Origin: MPNP01 sp965221445
GTDB taxonomy: Bacteria; Pseudomonadota; Alphaproteobacteria; Rhodobacterales; Rhodobacteraceae
NCBI GenBank assembly: GCA_965221445.1
Contig: CBDCSF010000013.1
Span: 992,001 to 1,056,000, forward strand
Direction of reading: 5' to 3'
DNA: 64,000 nucleotides
Positions 38,006-45,756 of this stretch are shown here, piece by piece. Positions within the stretch are counted from its first letter, which is position 1, and each line of letters begins with the position of its first letter. The notes beneath the pieces are model-generated. The model did not search any database, was not told the DNA's origin, and saw only the letters and a program-made list of their open reading frames with translations. A program made the translations under genes and the position numbers.

Positions 38006-38548
38006 TCAAAATAAAGATGATTTATATTGATAGCCCCAATTACTGTATAAATTCCTTGTTTTAATTGCTTCTTCCACAAGCGAATGTAAATGATTACTTA
38101 TCCAACTGTAGCGATCTTTACTGGTACTCCCGTTTGGGGCCACACATTTGACTATAGATGACATTTTTGAACTACCTAAAATAGATTCACCTACATTATG
38201 GATTTCAAAAGGATTTCTACCCTTAGCAGAGGTAGATCCAGTTAAGTCTTTTAGTCCATGGATAAAAATACCAATCAATCCCTTCCCCCTCTTCCAAGAC
38301 GCTTCAATCTCGTAATTTACCCACTCACGGCTGGCAGTCTGTTCGCCCACCAGGACAACAGTACATGACCTTCCTTTCAATTGATCATCTATCCAATTCT
38401 TTATCGCCGTTCTACCACCTCTTTTTACTTTTTCCCAATCATTTGGCGAAATGGTTTTATCATCTTCCAAGGCCTGTATATTCCGTACTTGGAAAGTCCT
38501 ATGAATGTCATTATCGTAGTGAAAACTGTAGAAAACTCGACGTCTCAT
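38006..38548 (-). CDS. ThsB-like TIR-domain protein (MTH538/DUF1863 family), copy B
   Basis: A 180-aa protein beginning MRRRVFYSFHYDNDIHRTFQ, then NDWEKVKRGGRTAIKNWIDD, GRSCTVVLVGEQTASREWVNY and GLIGIFIHGLKD. This is the TIR-like fold of the MTH538 family that includes Thoeris ThsB, which converts NAD to a cyclic ADP-ribose signal on phage infection. Glu80, four residues after the Trp of REWVNYE, sits at the catalytic glutamate position. It is a paralogue of the protein at 42324-42824, with similar sequence throughout. It lies 341 bases downstream of the broken SLOG gene. No ThsA-type effector (SIR2-SLOG or macro) is in the window. Confidence 0.85.
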   Translation of the reverse strand: MRRRVFYSFHYDNDIHRTFQVRNIQALEDDKTISPNDWEKVKRGGRTAIKNWIDDQLKGRSCTVVLVGEQTASREWVNYEIEASWKRGKGLIGIFIHGLKDLTGSTSAKGRNPFEIHNVGESILGSSKMSSIVKCVAPNGSTSKDRYSWISNHLHSLVEEAIKTRNLYSNWGYQYKSSLF

Positions 38549-38630
38549 TTTTTGATCTTCATAAATAGTTTTATTGATTTAATCAGAAAAGGCCGACCAG
38601 AACTTAGCTTATTGTTATTTAAATAAAATC

Positions 38631-38820
38631 GAGACTGTGAAAGTATTCAAACGAATTCTTCAAAAGGTGATTTATACACCAAGAAACGCTCCTTTGGACT
38701 ATTTTTAGTAAACGAAAATCCCAAAAACAACAAATAAATGTCTTGGAAGGACGCCTAGCCAGGCAAATAACAATTAAAAGTGACTTCCTGCATTAGGCAC
38801 TAGAATACTTTCACAGTCTC
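38631..38820. mobile_element. Candidate 190-bp MITE-like element with 18-bp terminal inverted repeats
   Basis: GAGACTGTGAAAGTATTC at 38631-38648 and its perfect complement at 38803-38820 bound a 190-base AT-rich stretch with no coding potential. AATC occurs immediately on both outer sides (38627-38630 and 38821-38824), a possible 4-base target duplication. The GAGACTGTG end resembles those of IS256-like elements. The element fills most of the 341-base gap between the SLOG 3' remnant and TIR copy B. A regulatory hairpin formed by distant arms is the alternative. Confidence 0.55.
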
Positions 38821-38889
38821 AATCGTTTTGCATTGATAAGAACACTATCGGCAATTTAGTTCAGGTTCAAACTTGTAGAAACAAACTTC

Positions 38890-39174
38890 CTATAATAAGA
38901 GTTTTTGGAAGAGGGTTGCGTAAGTCAGTTCCGATTTTAGTTCTAAAATATTAAAGTTATAATCTTCATACAGTTTTAGCGAAGCAGCACCGGTTGATGC
39001 AACAGGTAAAAGTTTTACGTCAGGCTGAAGTTCACGGAAAAGTTTGAATTCTTCAATCACCCCTTCCATACCCCCAATGAATACAGCGCTTGTGTAACCT
39101 TTCTCCAAAATCATTTCACGTCTCATCTTCAATAGACTATGTTCTCTGTCGTTGTCAACACCATCAACTAAAAC
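38890..39174 (-). pseudogene. SLOG-domain protein, 3' part, severed by the insertion sequence
   Basis: Residues VLVDGVDNDREHSLLKMRRE continue to TSAVFIGGMEGVIEEFKLFR and LLPVASTGAASLKLYED, the C-terminal half of a stand-alone SLOG (Rossmann-like nucleotide-binding) protein. Joining it to the 5' part at 40853-41142 across one copy of the 8-base target duplication restores a continuous frame of 188 aa with no other lesion. The current open frame extends upstream into the insertion sequence to 39405, adding unrelated residues. The gene is best viewed as one disrupted member of the TIR operon. Confidence 0.85.
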
Positions 39175-39183
39175 GGGTGTGTT

Positions 39184-39212
39184 TTTACTATTGCGGTATA
39201 TTTTGCTATAAA
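39184..39212 (+). promoter_or_regulatory. Candidate transposase promoter in the left end of the IS
   Basis: TTTACT at 39184-39189 and TATAAA at 39207-39212 are spaced by 17 bases. The -35 hexamer lies within the left terminal inverted repeat, an arrangement seen in several insertion sequences. The transposase ATG is about 170 bases further on. Confidence 0.35.
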
Positions 39213-39384
39213 ACAGCCCGAATTTGGTATTTTTGACCTTTTCCGGTTTGATTCGTTCATCTTCCATTTCAATTTTGTTCGTTTTCCGTTCCCAAGGGGC
39301 AAGAGCGTGCAGGATCATGTCTTTTCGGGGAAGGATCGGGAACACTACAACCATAATTTTTACCCAAATGAAGGAGAATTCCCG

Positions 39385-40818
39385 ATGACTGAGAACATAG
39401 CCCATGAAGATGATTTTGACAAGGGATCAATTACGTTGGAGTTGCCAGGGGCATTGCATGAAGCCTTTTCCGAACTTGCCGGTTTTTGCGGGGATCTTCT
39501 GGAGACCGATCACCCGGGTGCCGATTTTGCCGTGGTTGAGGAGAAGGCACATGACACCCTCCGCGATTTTGGCAGCACCCTGATGGCGAAGGTTGCCGAG
39601 AACCGCGATGACGGTGCCCGTACAATTGAGCGTGATAACAAGTCGTGGTATTGTCTTCCCCCTTCCAGGGGAACGTTCCACTGTCTTTTTGGCAAAGTGG
39701 AGTACGACCGTTCCCTGTACCGGAACAGTACGGTCAAGAACTCAATTTGTCCCGTTGATGAAGGTCTTGGGTTACTGGCTGGAAGGATGACTGTTCCTTC
39801 CGGCAAGTTGGCGACCCGTCTGGTTGCGGAGATGCCGATCAGGAATGCCAAGGACATTTTTGACGGGTTCGTTGGCGGATCCCCTGCGGTCTCCACCTGG
39901 CAGAAACTGTCGCGGATGGTTGACTGGTCCTGGCGGAATGTATCCGGGAAGGCGCTTGCGGATATCCGTTGCAATGAGGACATTCCCGAGGGTGCGGCCA
40001 GTGTTGTTCTGTCCCTTGATGGTGTTTATGTCCTTCTTCGTCCCGGTGAACGCCCGATTGGCATCACCGGGGATGATGATGGGTGCAAGGGCAACTGGCG
40101 GGAGGCTTCGTGCGGGACGGTTACCTTTCTTGACAGCAAGGGGGAACCCCTGCATACGATCAGTTCGGGCTGGATGCCGGAACATCTGAAGGAGACCTTG
40201 AAGAAATGGCTGTCGGATGAGTTCGAAGCGATCATGAAGAAGCGTCCTGACCTGATCAGTGTTGGTGCCGCGGATGGTGCGAAGGACAACTGGACCTTTT
40301 TGTCGGGCCAGGAGGTCAATGAGGAGATAGTCGACTTCTACCATGCGACGATGTATCTGTCGGAAGCATCGGCACATGCGTCATCAAAGGAAGTTTGGTA
40401 TGGGAAGTGGCGTTCCATTCTTCTGGAGGAGGACAATGGTGTTGACCGTGTTCTCGGGGCCATCCGGGGTCTGCGGAACCGGGCTCAAGACGATGCATCA
40501 AGGGAGGAATTAAGTGGGATTTACAATTACTTCAACGAGCGCCGTGGCCGGATGCAGTATGCTGATTTGAAACGGCGCGGTTTGCCGATTGGGTCGGGTC
40601 ATGTGGAGGCAGCCAACAAAACGCACGTCGCGGCGAGGATGAAGAGGTCGGGAATGCGTTGGAGCATGGCGGGTGGTCAGGCCATACTGGGCATTCGCTC
40701 ATTGATCAAGTCGGGTCGTTTTGACAAATCCTGGGAATATATTGTAGAAGAACTGAAGAAGAGAGATCCTGCCAATGACAATTGGAATCCGTGGAAGGAA
40801 AAAAAGAAGGCAGCTTGA
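39385..40818 (+). CDS. ISKra4-family transposase
   Basis: A 477-aa transposase from ATG 39385, which has GAAGGAGAA at good spacing; an earlier in-frame ATG at 39307 lacks a ribosome site. Visible features are SWYCLPPSRGTFHCLFGKVE with YDRSLYRN, LSLDGVYVLLRPGER as a likely first DDE-type acidic site, LISVGAADGAKDNW as a second, and the C-terminal LPIGSGHVEAANKTHVAARM with KRSGMRWS, characteristic of ISKra4-family proteins. Codon use is more GC-rich than host genes. The frame is intact, so the element may be active. Confidence 0.88.
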   Translation: MTENIAHEDDFDKGSITLELPGALHEAFSELAGFCGDLLETDHPGADFAVVEEKAHDTLRDFGSTLMAKVAENRDDGARTIERDNKSWYCLPPSRGTFHCLFGKVEYDRSLYRNSTVKNSICPVDEGLGLLAGRMTVPSGKLATRLVAEMPIRNAKDIFDGFVGGSPAVSTWQKLSRMVDWSWRNVSGKALADIRCNEDIPEGAASVVLSLDGVYVLLRPGERPIGITGDDDGCKGNWREASCGTVTFLDSKGEPLHTISSGWMPEHLKETLKKWLSDEFEAIMKKRPDLISVGAADGAKDNWTFLSGQEVNEEIVDFYHATMYLSEASAHASSKEVWYGKWRSILLEEDNGVDRVLGAIRGLRNRAQDDASREELSGIYNYFNERRGRMQYADLKRRGLPIGSGHVEAANKTHVAARMKRSGMRWSMAGGQAILGIRSLIKSGRFDKSWEYIVEELKKRDPANDNWNPWKEKKKAA

Positions 40819-40852
40819 TCTAATAATGAACCGCAATACAAGAATCACACCC

Positions 40853-41142
40853 ACTAAAACAATATGTTTAAATTCTTCGTTTTCAGGTGGGAATATTTCC
40901 CCAAAGTAACTGCTTTGATAAAGTTTTATATGTTCACCTAGAGATACGCCTGCTTCCTGAAGGAGTATACTAATTAACGGTGTTATTGCGGGATGTCCCC
41001 CGAACACCATGGTACCATTTCTTTCAAGTAGTACGAACACTAATGCTTTGATCGCTTCGCGGATAGCTATTACATCAACCGTTTTCAGAAAAACCGGATC
41101 CCGATTGGGTAATGGAACACTTGCTGAAAGAAATACCTTCAT
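40853..41142 (-). pseudogene. SLOG-domain protein, 5' part, severed by the insertion sequence
   Basis: The N-terminal 97 residues begin MKVFLSASVPLPNRDPVFLK and include IREAIKALVFVLLERNGTMV and FGGHPAITPLISILL, the Rossmann-like nucleotide-binding core of a SLOG-family protein. The ATG overlaps the stop of the TIR gene by 4 bases, so it was translationally coupled to it. The frame breaks at the insertion sequence after FKHIVLV and resumes at 39174. SLOG domains bind nucleotide-derived signals such as the cyclic ADP-ribose made by TIR proteins in Thoeris; here the domain is stand-alone. Disruption probably abolishes the cassette's output. Confidence 0.85.
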
Positions 41143-42320
41143 TTAGAGGCTTCCTCTGCAAGCTCTTTAAAGACGCTATGAACACTGTAAGTTTTCAATG
41201 GTAGGCTTGCGTTCAACCAACTAAAATGTTCAATTGTACTTTTTTGCAATCCGTGGCTGTCGTATATGGCCCATATATTACCTAGTGAAGATTCTAGATC
41301 AGTAATGTCTTGATACACCTCGTGAAGACGTTGAGAAGAAGGAACGCCAACAAGGGGCATGACATACCCTTTGTTTTTTCTACCCTGAAAAACAACATGT
41401 TTGGAGGGTTGAACATTAACATCAATTCCAAGCCGTTTTGCTTCATCGCAAAACGTGGACACAAGAGAACGATGACGTCCAGCGAGGGCTCGAGCCCGTA
41501 ATGACTCAACTTCAATTGTAATCTTCTCGAGAGTTATTGTACTAAACTTAGCTTTATCACCAGTTTCCTGGCCATTAAAATCTTCACAACAAAGCTGCAT
41601 GAAATTACTCAATGAAGCTTCACTAGGTATTGTTCTGCCCGGCCAAAGCAGGTGGAGAATCTGAACACCAGTAGCATTAGCTCGAGCAAATTCTTCCTTT
41701 GTCCAACGGCTTTCAAAGAAATTTGGTGTATCCAGGAGTACAACTACATCGCTATCTGCTAACCTGTGCCACAAAATAGATTGAAAGTCTTCCCCAGAAG
41801 GGACGCCATGCGTATCCAAGAAAACATCAAACTTCCGTTTGTCCAGTTCTTCGTAGAGTTGAAGCGCTATCAGTCGAGCGTCATCACGTTTATAGCTGAT
41901 AAACAAACGACGGTCTTTACGCAATAGGAGAAAGTTCTCAAGTATCGTTCCAACATCCCTTTCAAAGGCCTGGTCCATATAATCTAGTTGAATGCCATTA
42001 ATATGTTTGATCAGCGGATGAACTAAAGTAGAAAACTTTGATAGATCTTCTACAATGGGAAGTAAAACTATAGAATCTGCAAGGATATCCTGAAGAAGAT
42101 CGGTGTCTTCGCTTTGGGCTTTTTCGTGGCCAAAATACATGACTGCAAACGGAGCTCTCCGTTCCCGTTTGAAAATTTCTTCTCCATAGAGCAAATGAAA
42201 GTCGCCTGATTGGTATCCCAGATCGTTGAATCGCCGTTCAAATGTAATCTCCAGCTGGTCCTTGGAACGATGGTAATCACCCATTAGGCCGATTTGATAT
42301 TGAAAACTAGACAAACTCAA
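41139..42320 (-). CDS. TIR-domain protein with N- and C-terminal extensions
   Basis: A 393-aa protein. Residues about 138-235 are a TIR domain: RRLFISYKRDDARLIALQLY, FDVFLDTHGVPSGEDFQSIL, DSDVVVLLDTPNFFESRWTK and EEFARANATG, with Glu210 four residues after Trp206 at the NADase catalytic position. Residues 1-130 form an unassigned alpha/beta-looking domain (YQIGLMGDYHRSKDQLEITF; FAVMYFGHEKAQSEDTDLL), perhaps a diverged second TIR- or receiver-like fold. Residues 245-393 are unassigned. It lies between the ThsB-like gene (3-base gap) and the SLOG gene (4-base overlap), so the three are one operon. Likely an NAD-consuming immune sensor or effector. Confidence 0.85.
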   Translation of the reverse strand: MSLSSFQYQIGLMGDYHRSKDQLEITFERRFNDLGYQSGDFHLLYGEEIFKRERRAPFAVMYFGHEKAQSEDTDLLQDILADSIVLLPIVEDLSKFSTLVHPLIKHINGIQLDYMDQAFERDVGTILENFLLLRKDRRLFISYKRDDARLIALQLYEELDKRKFDVFLDTHGVPSGEDFQSILWHRLADSDVVVLLDTPNFFESRWTKEEFARANATGVQILHLLWPGRTIPSEASLSNFMQLCCEDFNGQETGDKAKFSTITLEKITIEVESLRARALAGRHRSLVSTFCDEAKRLGIDVNVQPSKHVVFQGRKNKGYVMPLVGVPSSQRLHEVYQDITDLESSLGNIWAIYDSHGLQKSTIEHFSWLNASLPLKTYSVHSVFKELAEEASK

Positions 42321-42323
42321 CCT

Positions 42324-42824
42324 TCAGATGTCTTTACGAATTTTAATTGCTTCTTCAATCCAATCCGACAAGTTGTCTTTAATATAATTATACACACTCT
42401 TACTTGATGAATAAGGGGTATAATAGGCTTTTACAACTGACGAGAGTTTTTTCGTTCCGTTGTTTATAGTAAATTCAGAAAATGGGTTTTTACCTTTTGT
42501 GGTTTGGTTGCCGTGTTTATCTTTTAACCCATGAATGTAAATCCCTACCAATCCTTTTTTGTCATTCCAAGCCTTTTTAATTTCGTATTTTATCCACTTC
42601 CTTCCACTTGTACTTTTTCCAATCAATACGACAGCACATGACCTTCCAAAAATTTGCTTATCAATCCATTCCTTGATAGCTTTATCACCACTTTTTGTGA
42701 CTTTCTCCCAGTCGTTGTCTGAGGCAGGTTCGTTACCTTCCAGAACCCCCATATTCCTCACTTCAGACGCCCGCCAACTATCAAGCTTGTAATGAAAACT
42801 ATAGAACACTTTTCTCTTAGTCAT
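42324..42824 (-). CDS. ThsB-like TIR-domain protein (MTH538/DUF1863 family), copy A
   Basis: A 166-aa protein beginning TKRKVFYSFHYKLDSWRASE, then NDWEKVTKSGDKAIKEWIDK, GRSCAVVLIGKSTSGRKWIK and GLVGIYIHGLKDKHG. The fold is the MTH538 TIR-like family of Thoeris ThsB. Glu81 in RKWIKYE is at the catalytic position. It is the first gene of the TIR-TIR-SLOG operon and a paralogue of 38006-38548. Two ThsB-like copies with different surfaces may recognise different phages, as multiple ThsB genes do in known Thoeris loci. The 152 bases upstream up to degP hold no recognised element. Confidence 0.87.
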   Translation of the reverse strand: MTKRKVFYSFHYKLDSWRASEVRNMGVLEGNEPASDNDWEKVTKSGDKAIKEWIDKQIFGRSCAVVLIGKSTSGRKWIKYEIKKAWNDKKGLVGIYIHGLKDKHGNQTTKGKNPFSEFTINNGTKKLSSVVKAYYTPYSSSKSVYNYIKDNLSDWIEEAIKIRKDI

Positions 42825-42976
42825 AATTTATCATTTAACCTCTGATGGAACTTATAGGAAAAAGTATATAAAATATTCATACAAAAACAAATTCAAAAAC
42901 CACCCCGCATGGTCGTAGACTTTACTGATTGACGCTCTATAAAATGGGACCGAAGCCCCACTCTTGTAATTCAAAA

Positions 42977-44464
42977 TCAATTTTCCAACTGTATTTGAAC
43001 CTTGATCAGGACACCTTCCCTATCAACAAAGAAAGAAACCTCCTTGTCATTATTCTGCCTGGCTTCATTAACAAATTTACGAATATCCTTGGCTGTAATA
43101 ACTATTTCGGAATTGACCATTTCAACCTGATCAAATTTTTTGATCCCGGCTATTGCCGCAGGTGAACCCTCTTCAACTGCAACTACAACTGTACCAGGGT
43201 TAGTAAAGTTATACTCTTCATCTGGAGAAGAAGTATACCCAAACTTCATACCTAAAATTGTATCTTCCCCATCAGATTCTTCCTGAGACATAATTTGACC
43301 CGGGCTTTGAGGCCGGTCTCCAAGAGCAACTCTCAAGCTCAGGGATTCATCCCCCCGTAAAATTTCAAGAATAACTTCCTTACCCGGTTCCATACCCCCG
43401 ACAAAGGAAACAAATTCCCTAATATCAGCAATCTCATTACCATCAACGGAAACGATCAAATCTCCTGGTAATACTCCTGCCTTCCTTGCAGGACCATCTT
43501 TGAAAACTCCATCAACAAGTATTCGTTCGTTGTTTTCAGGATCTGTCGATGTTGAGATGTAAACACCCAACCAACCCCGACTGACTTTTCCTTTTTCAAG
43601 TATCTCATCGACAACTCGTGATGCTACCGCAGAGGACATGGAAAATCCTACCCCTATCGACCCCCTGCTAAACCCACTTGTCTTGATCGCTGTATTTACC
43701 CCAATGACTTCACCCTGAAGATTGATTAATGGTCCACCAGAATTGCCAAGATTTATAGAAGCGTCTGTTTGGAAAAAATCATCATAGGGTCCATTCAAGG
43801 TTCGAAATTTTGCGGAAATTATACCCTTTGATGCCGAAATCCCAACTCCTAGTGGATTACCTATTGCTAAAACCGGATCCCCCACTCTTACCACATTACT
43901 ATCCCCAAATTTTATAAATTCGAAATCTTTGTCATCAAGTATCTGCAAGACTGATATATCTGTTTCAGGATCACTACCTATTACTTCGGCTTCGTACACC
44001 GTATCCCCATCTGCCATCCTGACTTTAACGTCTCTTGCATTTTGAATAACATGATAGTTGGTTACCAACTTCCCGTCTTCAGAAATAATGAACCCTGATC
44101 CATAACCAACTCTTGGTGTCGAAACCGGTAGATTATTAAAATCCTCTTTTTCGATCGTTCCTCCCTGGTTTTGATTATTGAATTCCTGATCAAAAAATCT
44201 TCGGAAAAAATCGTACATAAACGGATGATTCCTAAACTGATCCATCCATTGCTCTGGATTTCCCTCAGGTTGATTGAAGTTCTGGTTTTGTGTACCTGTC
44301 ATTACCTCCAGGGAAACAACGGCAGGTAATACCTTTTCAACCAGTGAACTAAAATCCTCATGTGATTGACCCGGTCCACTCAGGAACATAAAAATACAGA
44401 TAAAGGAAGCCACTCCTGTTATCACTGGCCGTATCAAGGGCAATTCAAACAAATTACGTTTCAT
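42977..44464 (-). CDS. degP: Periplasmic serine protease, DegP/Do family
   Basis: A trypsin-like HtrA protease of about 495 aa with an N-terminal signal or anchor segment (residues 12-30). The catalytic triad is His138 (LVTNYHVIQN), Asp169 (DPETDISVLQI) and Ser242 (INLGNSGGPLINL). Two PDZ domains follow (GWLGVYISTSTDPEN to about residue 390, and the C-terminal part with GSPAAIAGIKKFDQVEMVNS). Start 44464 is preferred to the longer frame because GGAG precedes it. It follows hflK-hflC-DUF2065 in a conserved alphaproteobacterial order of membrane quality-control genes. Confidence 0.93.
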   Translation of the reverse strand: MKRNLFELPLIRPVITGVASFICIFMFLSGPGQSHEDFSSLVEKVLPAVVSLEVMTGTQNQNFNQPEGNPEQWMDQFRNHPFMYDFFRRFFDQEFNNQNQGGTIEKEDFNNLPVSTPRVGYGSGFIISEDGKLVTNYHVIQNARDVKVRMADGDTVYEAEVIGSDPETDISVLQILDDKDFEFIKFGDSNVVRVGDPVLAIGNPLGVGISASKGIISAKFRTLNGPYDDFFQTDASINLGNSGGPLINLQGEVIGVNTAIKTSGFSRGSIGVGFSMSSAVASRVVDEILEKGKVSRGWLGVYISTSTDPENNERILVDGVFKDGPARKAGVLPGDLIVSVDGNEIADIREFVSFVGGMEPGKEVILEILRGDESLSLRVALGDRPQSPGQIMSQEESDGEDTILGMKFGYTSSPDEEYNFTNPGTVVVAVEEGSPAAIAGIKKFDQVEMVNSEIVITAKDIRKFVNEARQNNDKEVSFFVDREGVLIKVQIQLEN

Positions 44465-44696
44465 TTTTACTCCAAATGTATTGATCATTTTCACCACCAA
44501 AACAAAGTCTCTTCAAATCTATGCTGGGAATGTCGATTTAATTGTCATATTTCCATTCTGAAAATTGAAAAAATCAAATCTGTCTTTTCCCGAAAAATGT
44601 ATTTCCCAAATCTGATATTGAGAAATAACGAACTTCTGGAAATAAAATTTAATGTGGATTCACCCAAAGTGAATTCAAAAATTGGTTACATTCTTG

Positions 44697-44894
44697 TTAG
44701 GCTCTAATCAAACTTGATACCCACACGACCAGAACACCGAGACCAAAAATACAAAGTCCAATCGTCTTACGTTTCTCTACCGGCATACTGGCCAGTATCT
44801 TCAACGCGTCCTCCAACCTTTTTGGAATTAGGGCTAGTACCAATCCTTCAAGAACTGCCACCAGCCCCAAGGCAAGAATTATATCATCAATCAC
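44697..44894 (-). CDS. DUF2065 (YjeT-like) small membrane protein
   Basis: A 65-aa protein from GTG 44894, which overlaps the hflC stop by 8 bases and gives the family N-terminus (IDDIILALGLVAVLEGLVLA). There are two hydrophobic helices flanking LIPKRLEDALKILASMP, plus GLCIFGLGVLVVWVSSLI at the C-terminus. The function of DUF2065 is unknown; its position between hflC and degP is widely conserved and implies a role with the HflKC membrane complex. Confidence 0.87.
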   Translation of the reverse strand: MIDDIILALGLVAVLEGLVLALIPKRLEDALKILASMPVEKRKTIGLCIFGLGVLVVWVSSLIRA

Positions 44895-45756
44895 TTTCTT
44901 GTGTAGATCCTTTGAAGTAGTTAAAAAACTCACCCTCTGGATCAATTAACAAAGTGGTATTTTCAGGTAGGAAAGAACGTTCGTAGGCACTCAGGGTTCG
45001 GTAGAACTGGAAAAATTCTGGATCCTGGTTAAAGGCATCAGCATAAATCCTGTTTCTCTCGGCATCCGCTTTACCTCTTGTAATCTCGGCTTCCTTCTGG
45101 GCTTCGGAAACAATTTCTACCTGTGTTCTATCAGCCTGTGCTCGAACCTTCTGGGCAGCTTCATCACCTCTTGCTATTTCGTCGGCTGCTTCCCTTTCCC
45201 TTTCGGCTCTCATCCTGGCGAAGGTAGCTTCAAGGTTTTGTGAAGGTAAATCAGTTCTTTTCAATCTGACATCGACGATTTCAAGTCCGAGATTGGACGC
45301 TTCAATCTTGGCTGTATCCCTTATTCTGGACGTCAATCCTGCTCTGTCAGCGGAAAGAATAGTACCAGATGTAACAGATCCCAGTATCTCTCTCGTTGCA
45401 GCATTGAGAACGTTTCTCAATCTGCTTTCTGCCGATCCCTCGATACCTACTGCTTCCCTGAATTGTACTACATCTGCGATCCTGTAACGGGCAAAGGCAT
45501 CAACGACTAGACGTCGATCATCAAGTGGAGTAACTTCCAGTGATTGTGTTTCAAGGGAAAGTATTCTGTCATCGTAGCGAACGACTTCCTGAATTAGAGG
45601 TATCTTAAAGGCCAATCCTGGTGTTTCCTTGACCTGTTTTACCTGTCCAAATTGTAACACAAGGGCCTTTTCTCTCTCATCAACAATGAAAAGGGCTGAA
45701 AGGGCCGCAACAACGATCAGTGCCAGAGCACCTATGGCTAAAGTCATTTTGTTCAT
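44887..45756 (-). CDS. hflC: HflC, SPFH-family modulator of FtsH protease
   Basis: A 289-aa membrane-anchored protein: N-terminal helix (ALALIVVAALSALFIVDERE), then an SPFH/band 7 domain (RLVVDAFARYRIADVVQFRE) and a long charged coiled coil (ADEIARGDEAAQKVRAQADR). With HflK it forms the periplasmic cage around FtsH and modulates its proteolysis. The C-terminus FQFYRTLSAYERSFLPENTT is characteristic. It overlaps hflK by 4 bases. Confidence 0.95.
   Translation of the reverse strand: MNKMTLAIGALALIVVAALSALFIVDEREKALVLQFGQVKQVKETPGLAFKIPLIQEVVRYDDRILSLETQSLEVTPLDDRRLVVDAFARYRIADVVQFREAVGIEGSAESRLRNVLNAATREILGSVTSGTILSADRAGLTSRIRDTAKIEASNLGLEIVDVRLKRTDLPSQNLEATFARMRAEREREAADEIARGDEAAQKVRAQADRTQVEIVSEAQKEAEITRGKADAERNRIYADAFNQDPEFFQFYRTLSAYERSFLPENTTLLIDPEGEFFNYFKGSTQESD

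Larger units (their letters stand above)
39175..40852 (+). mobile_element. ISKra4-like insertion sequence, complete
   Basis: The 1678-bp element starts GGGTGTGTTTTTACTATTGC and ends with the imperfect complement; the 23-base terminal inverted repeats (39175-39197 and 40830-40852) match at 19 of 23 positions. The 8-base duplication ACTAAAAC flanks it at 39167-39174 and 40853-40860. It carries one intact transposase gene and is visibly richer in GC than its surroundings. The intact ends, exact duplication and undamaged target frame indicate a recent insertion. Family call rests on the transposase and the GGG ends. Confidence 0.9.

Noticed and set aside
38890..39405. A 171-aa gene read as one hypothetical protein
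   Set aside because: Its first part is insertion-sequence DNA; only the part from 39174 downwards is the SLOG gene, shown by the target duplication and the restored frame.
39427..40501. Long minus-strand open frames inside the insertion sequence
   Set aside because: They are antisense to a well-supported transposase gene in GC-rich DNA, where long shadow frames are common, and they match no family.
40699..41142. A 147-aa gene with a hydrophobic C-terminus read as a membrane protein
   Set aside because: Residues after about 97 are translated from the right end of the insertion sequence; they are not a real membrane domain.
44697..44945. Longer start for the DUF2065 gene at 44945
   Set aside because: It would overlap hflC by almost 60 bases; the GTG at 44894 gives the family N-terminus and a short overlap.
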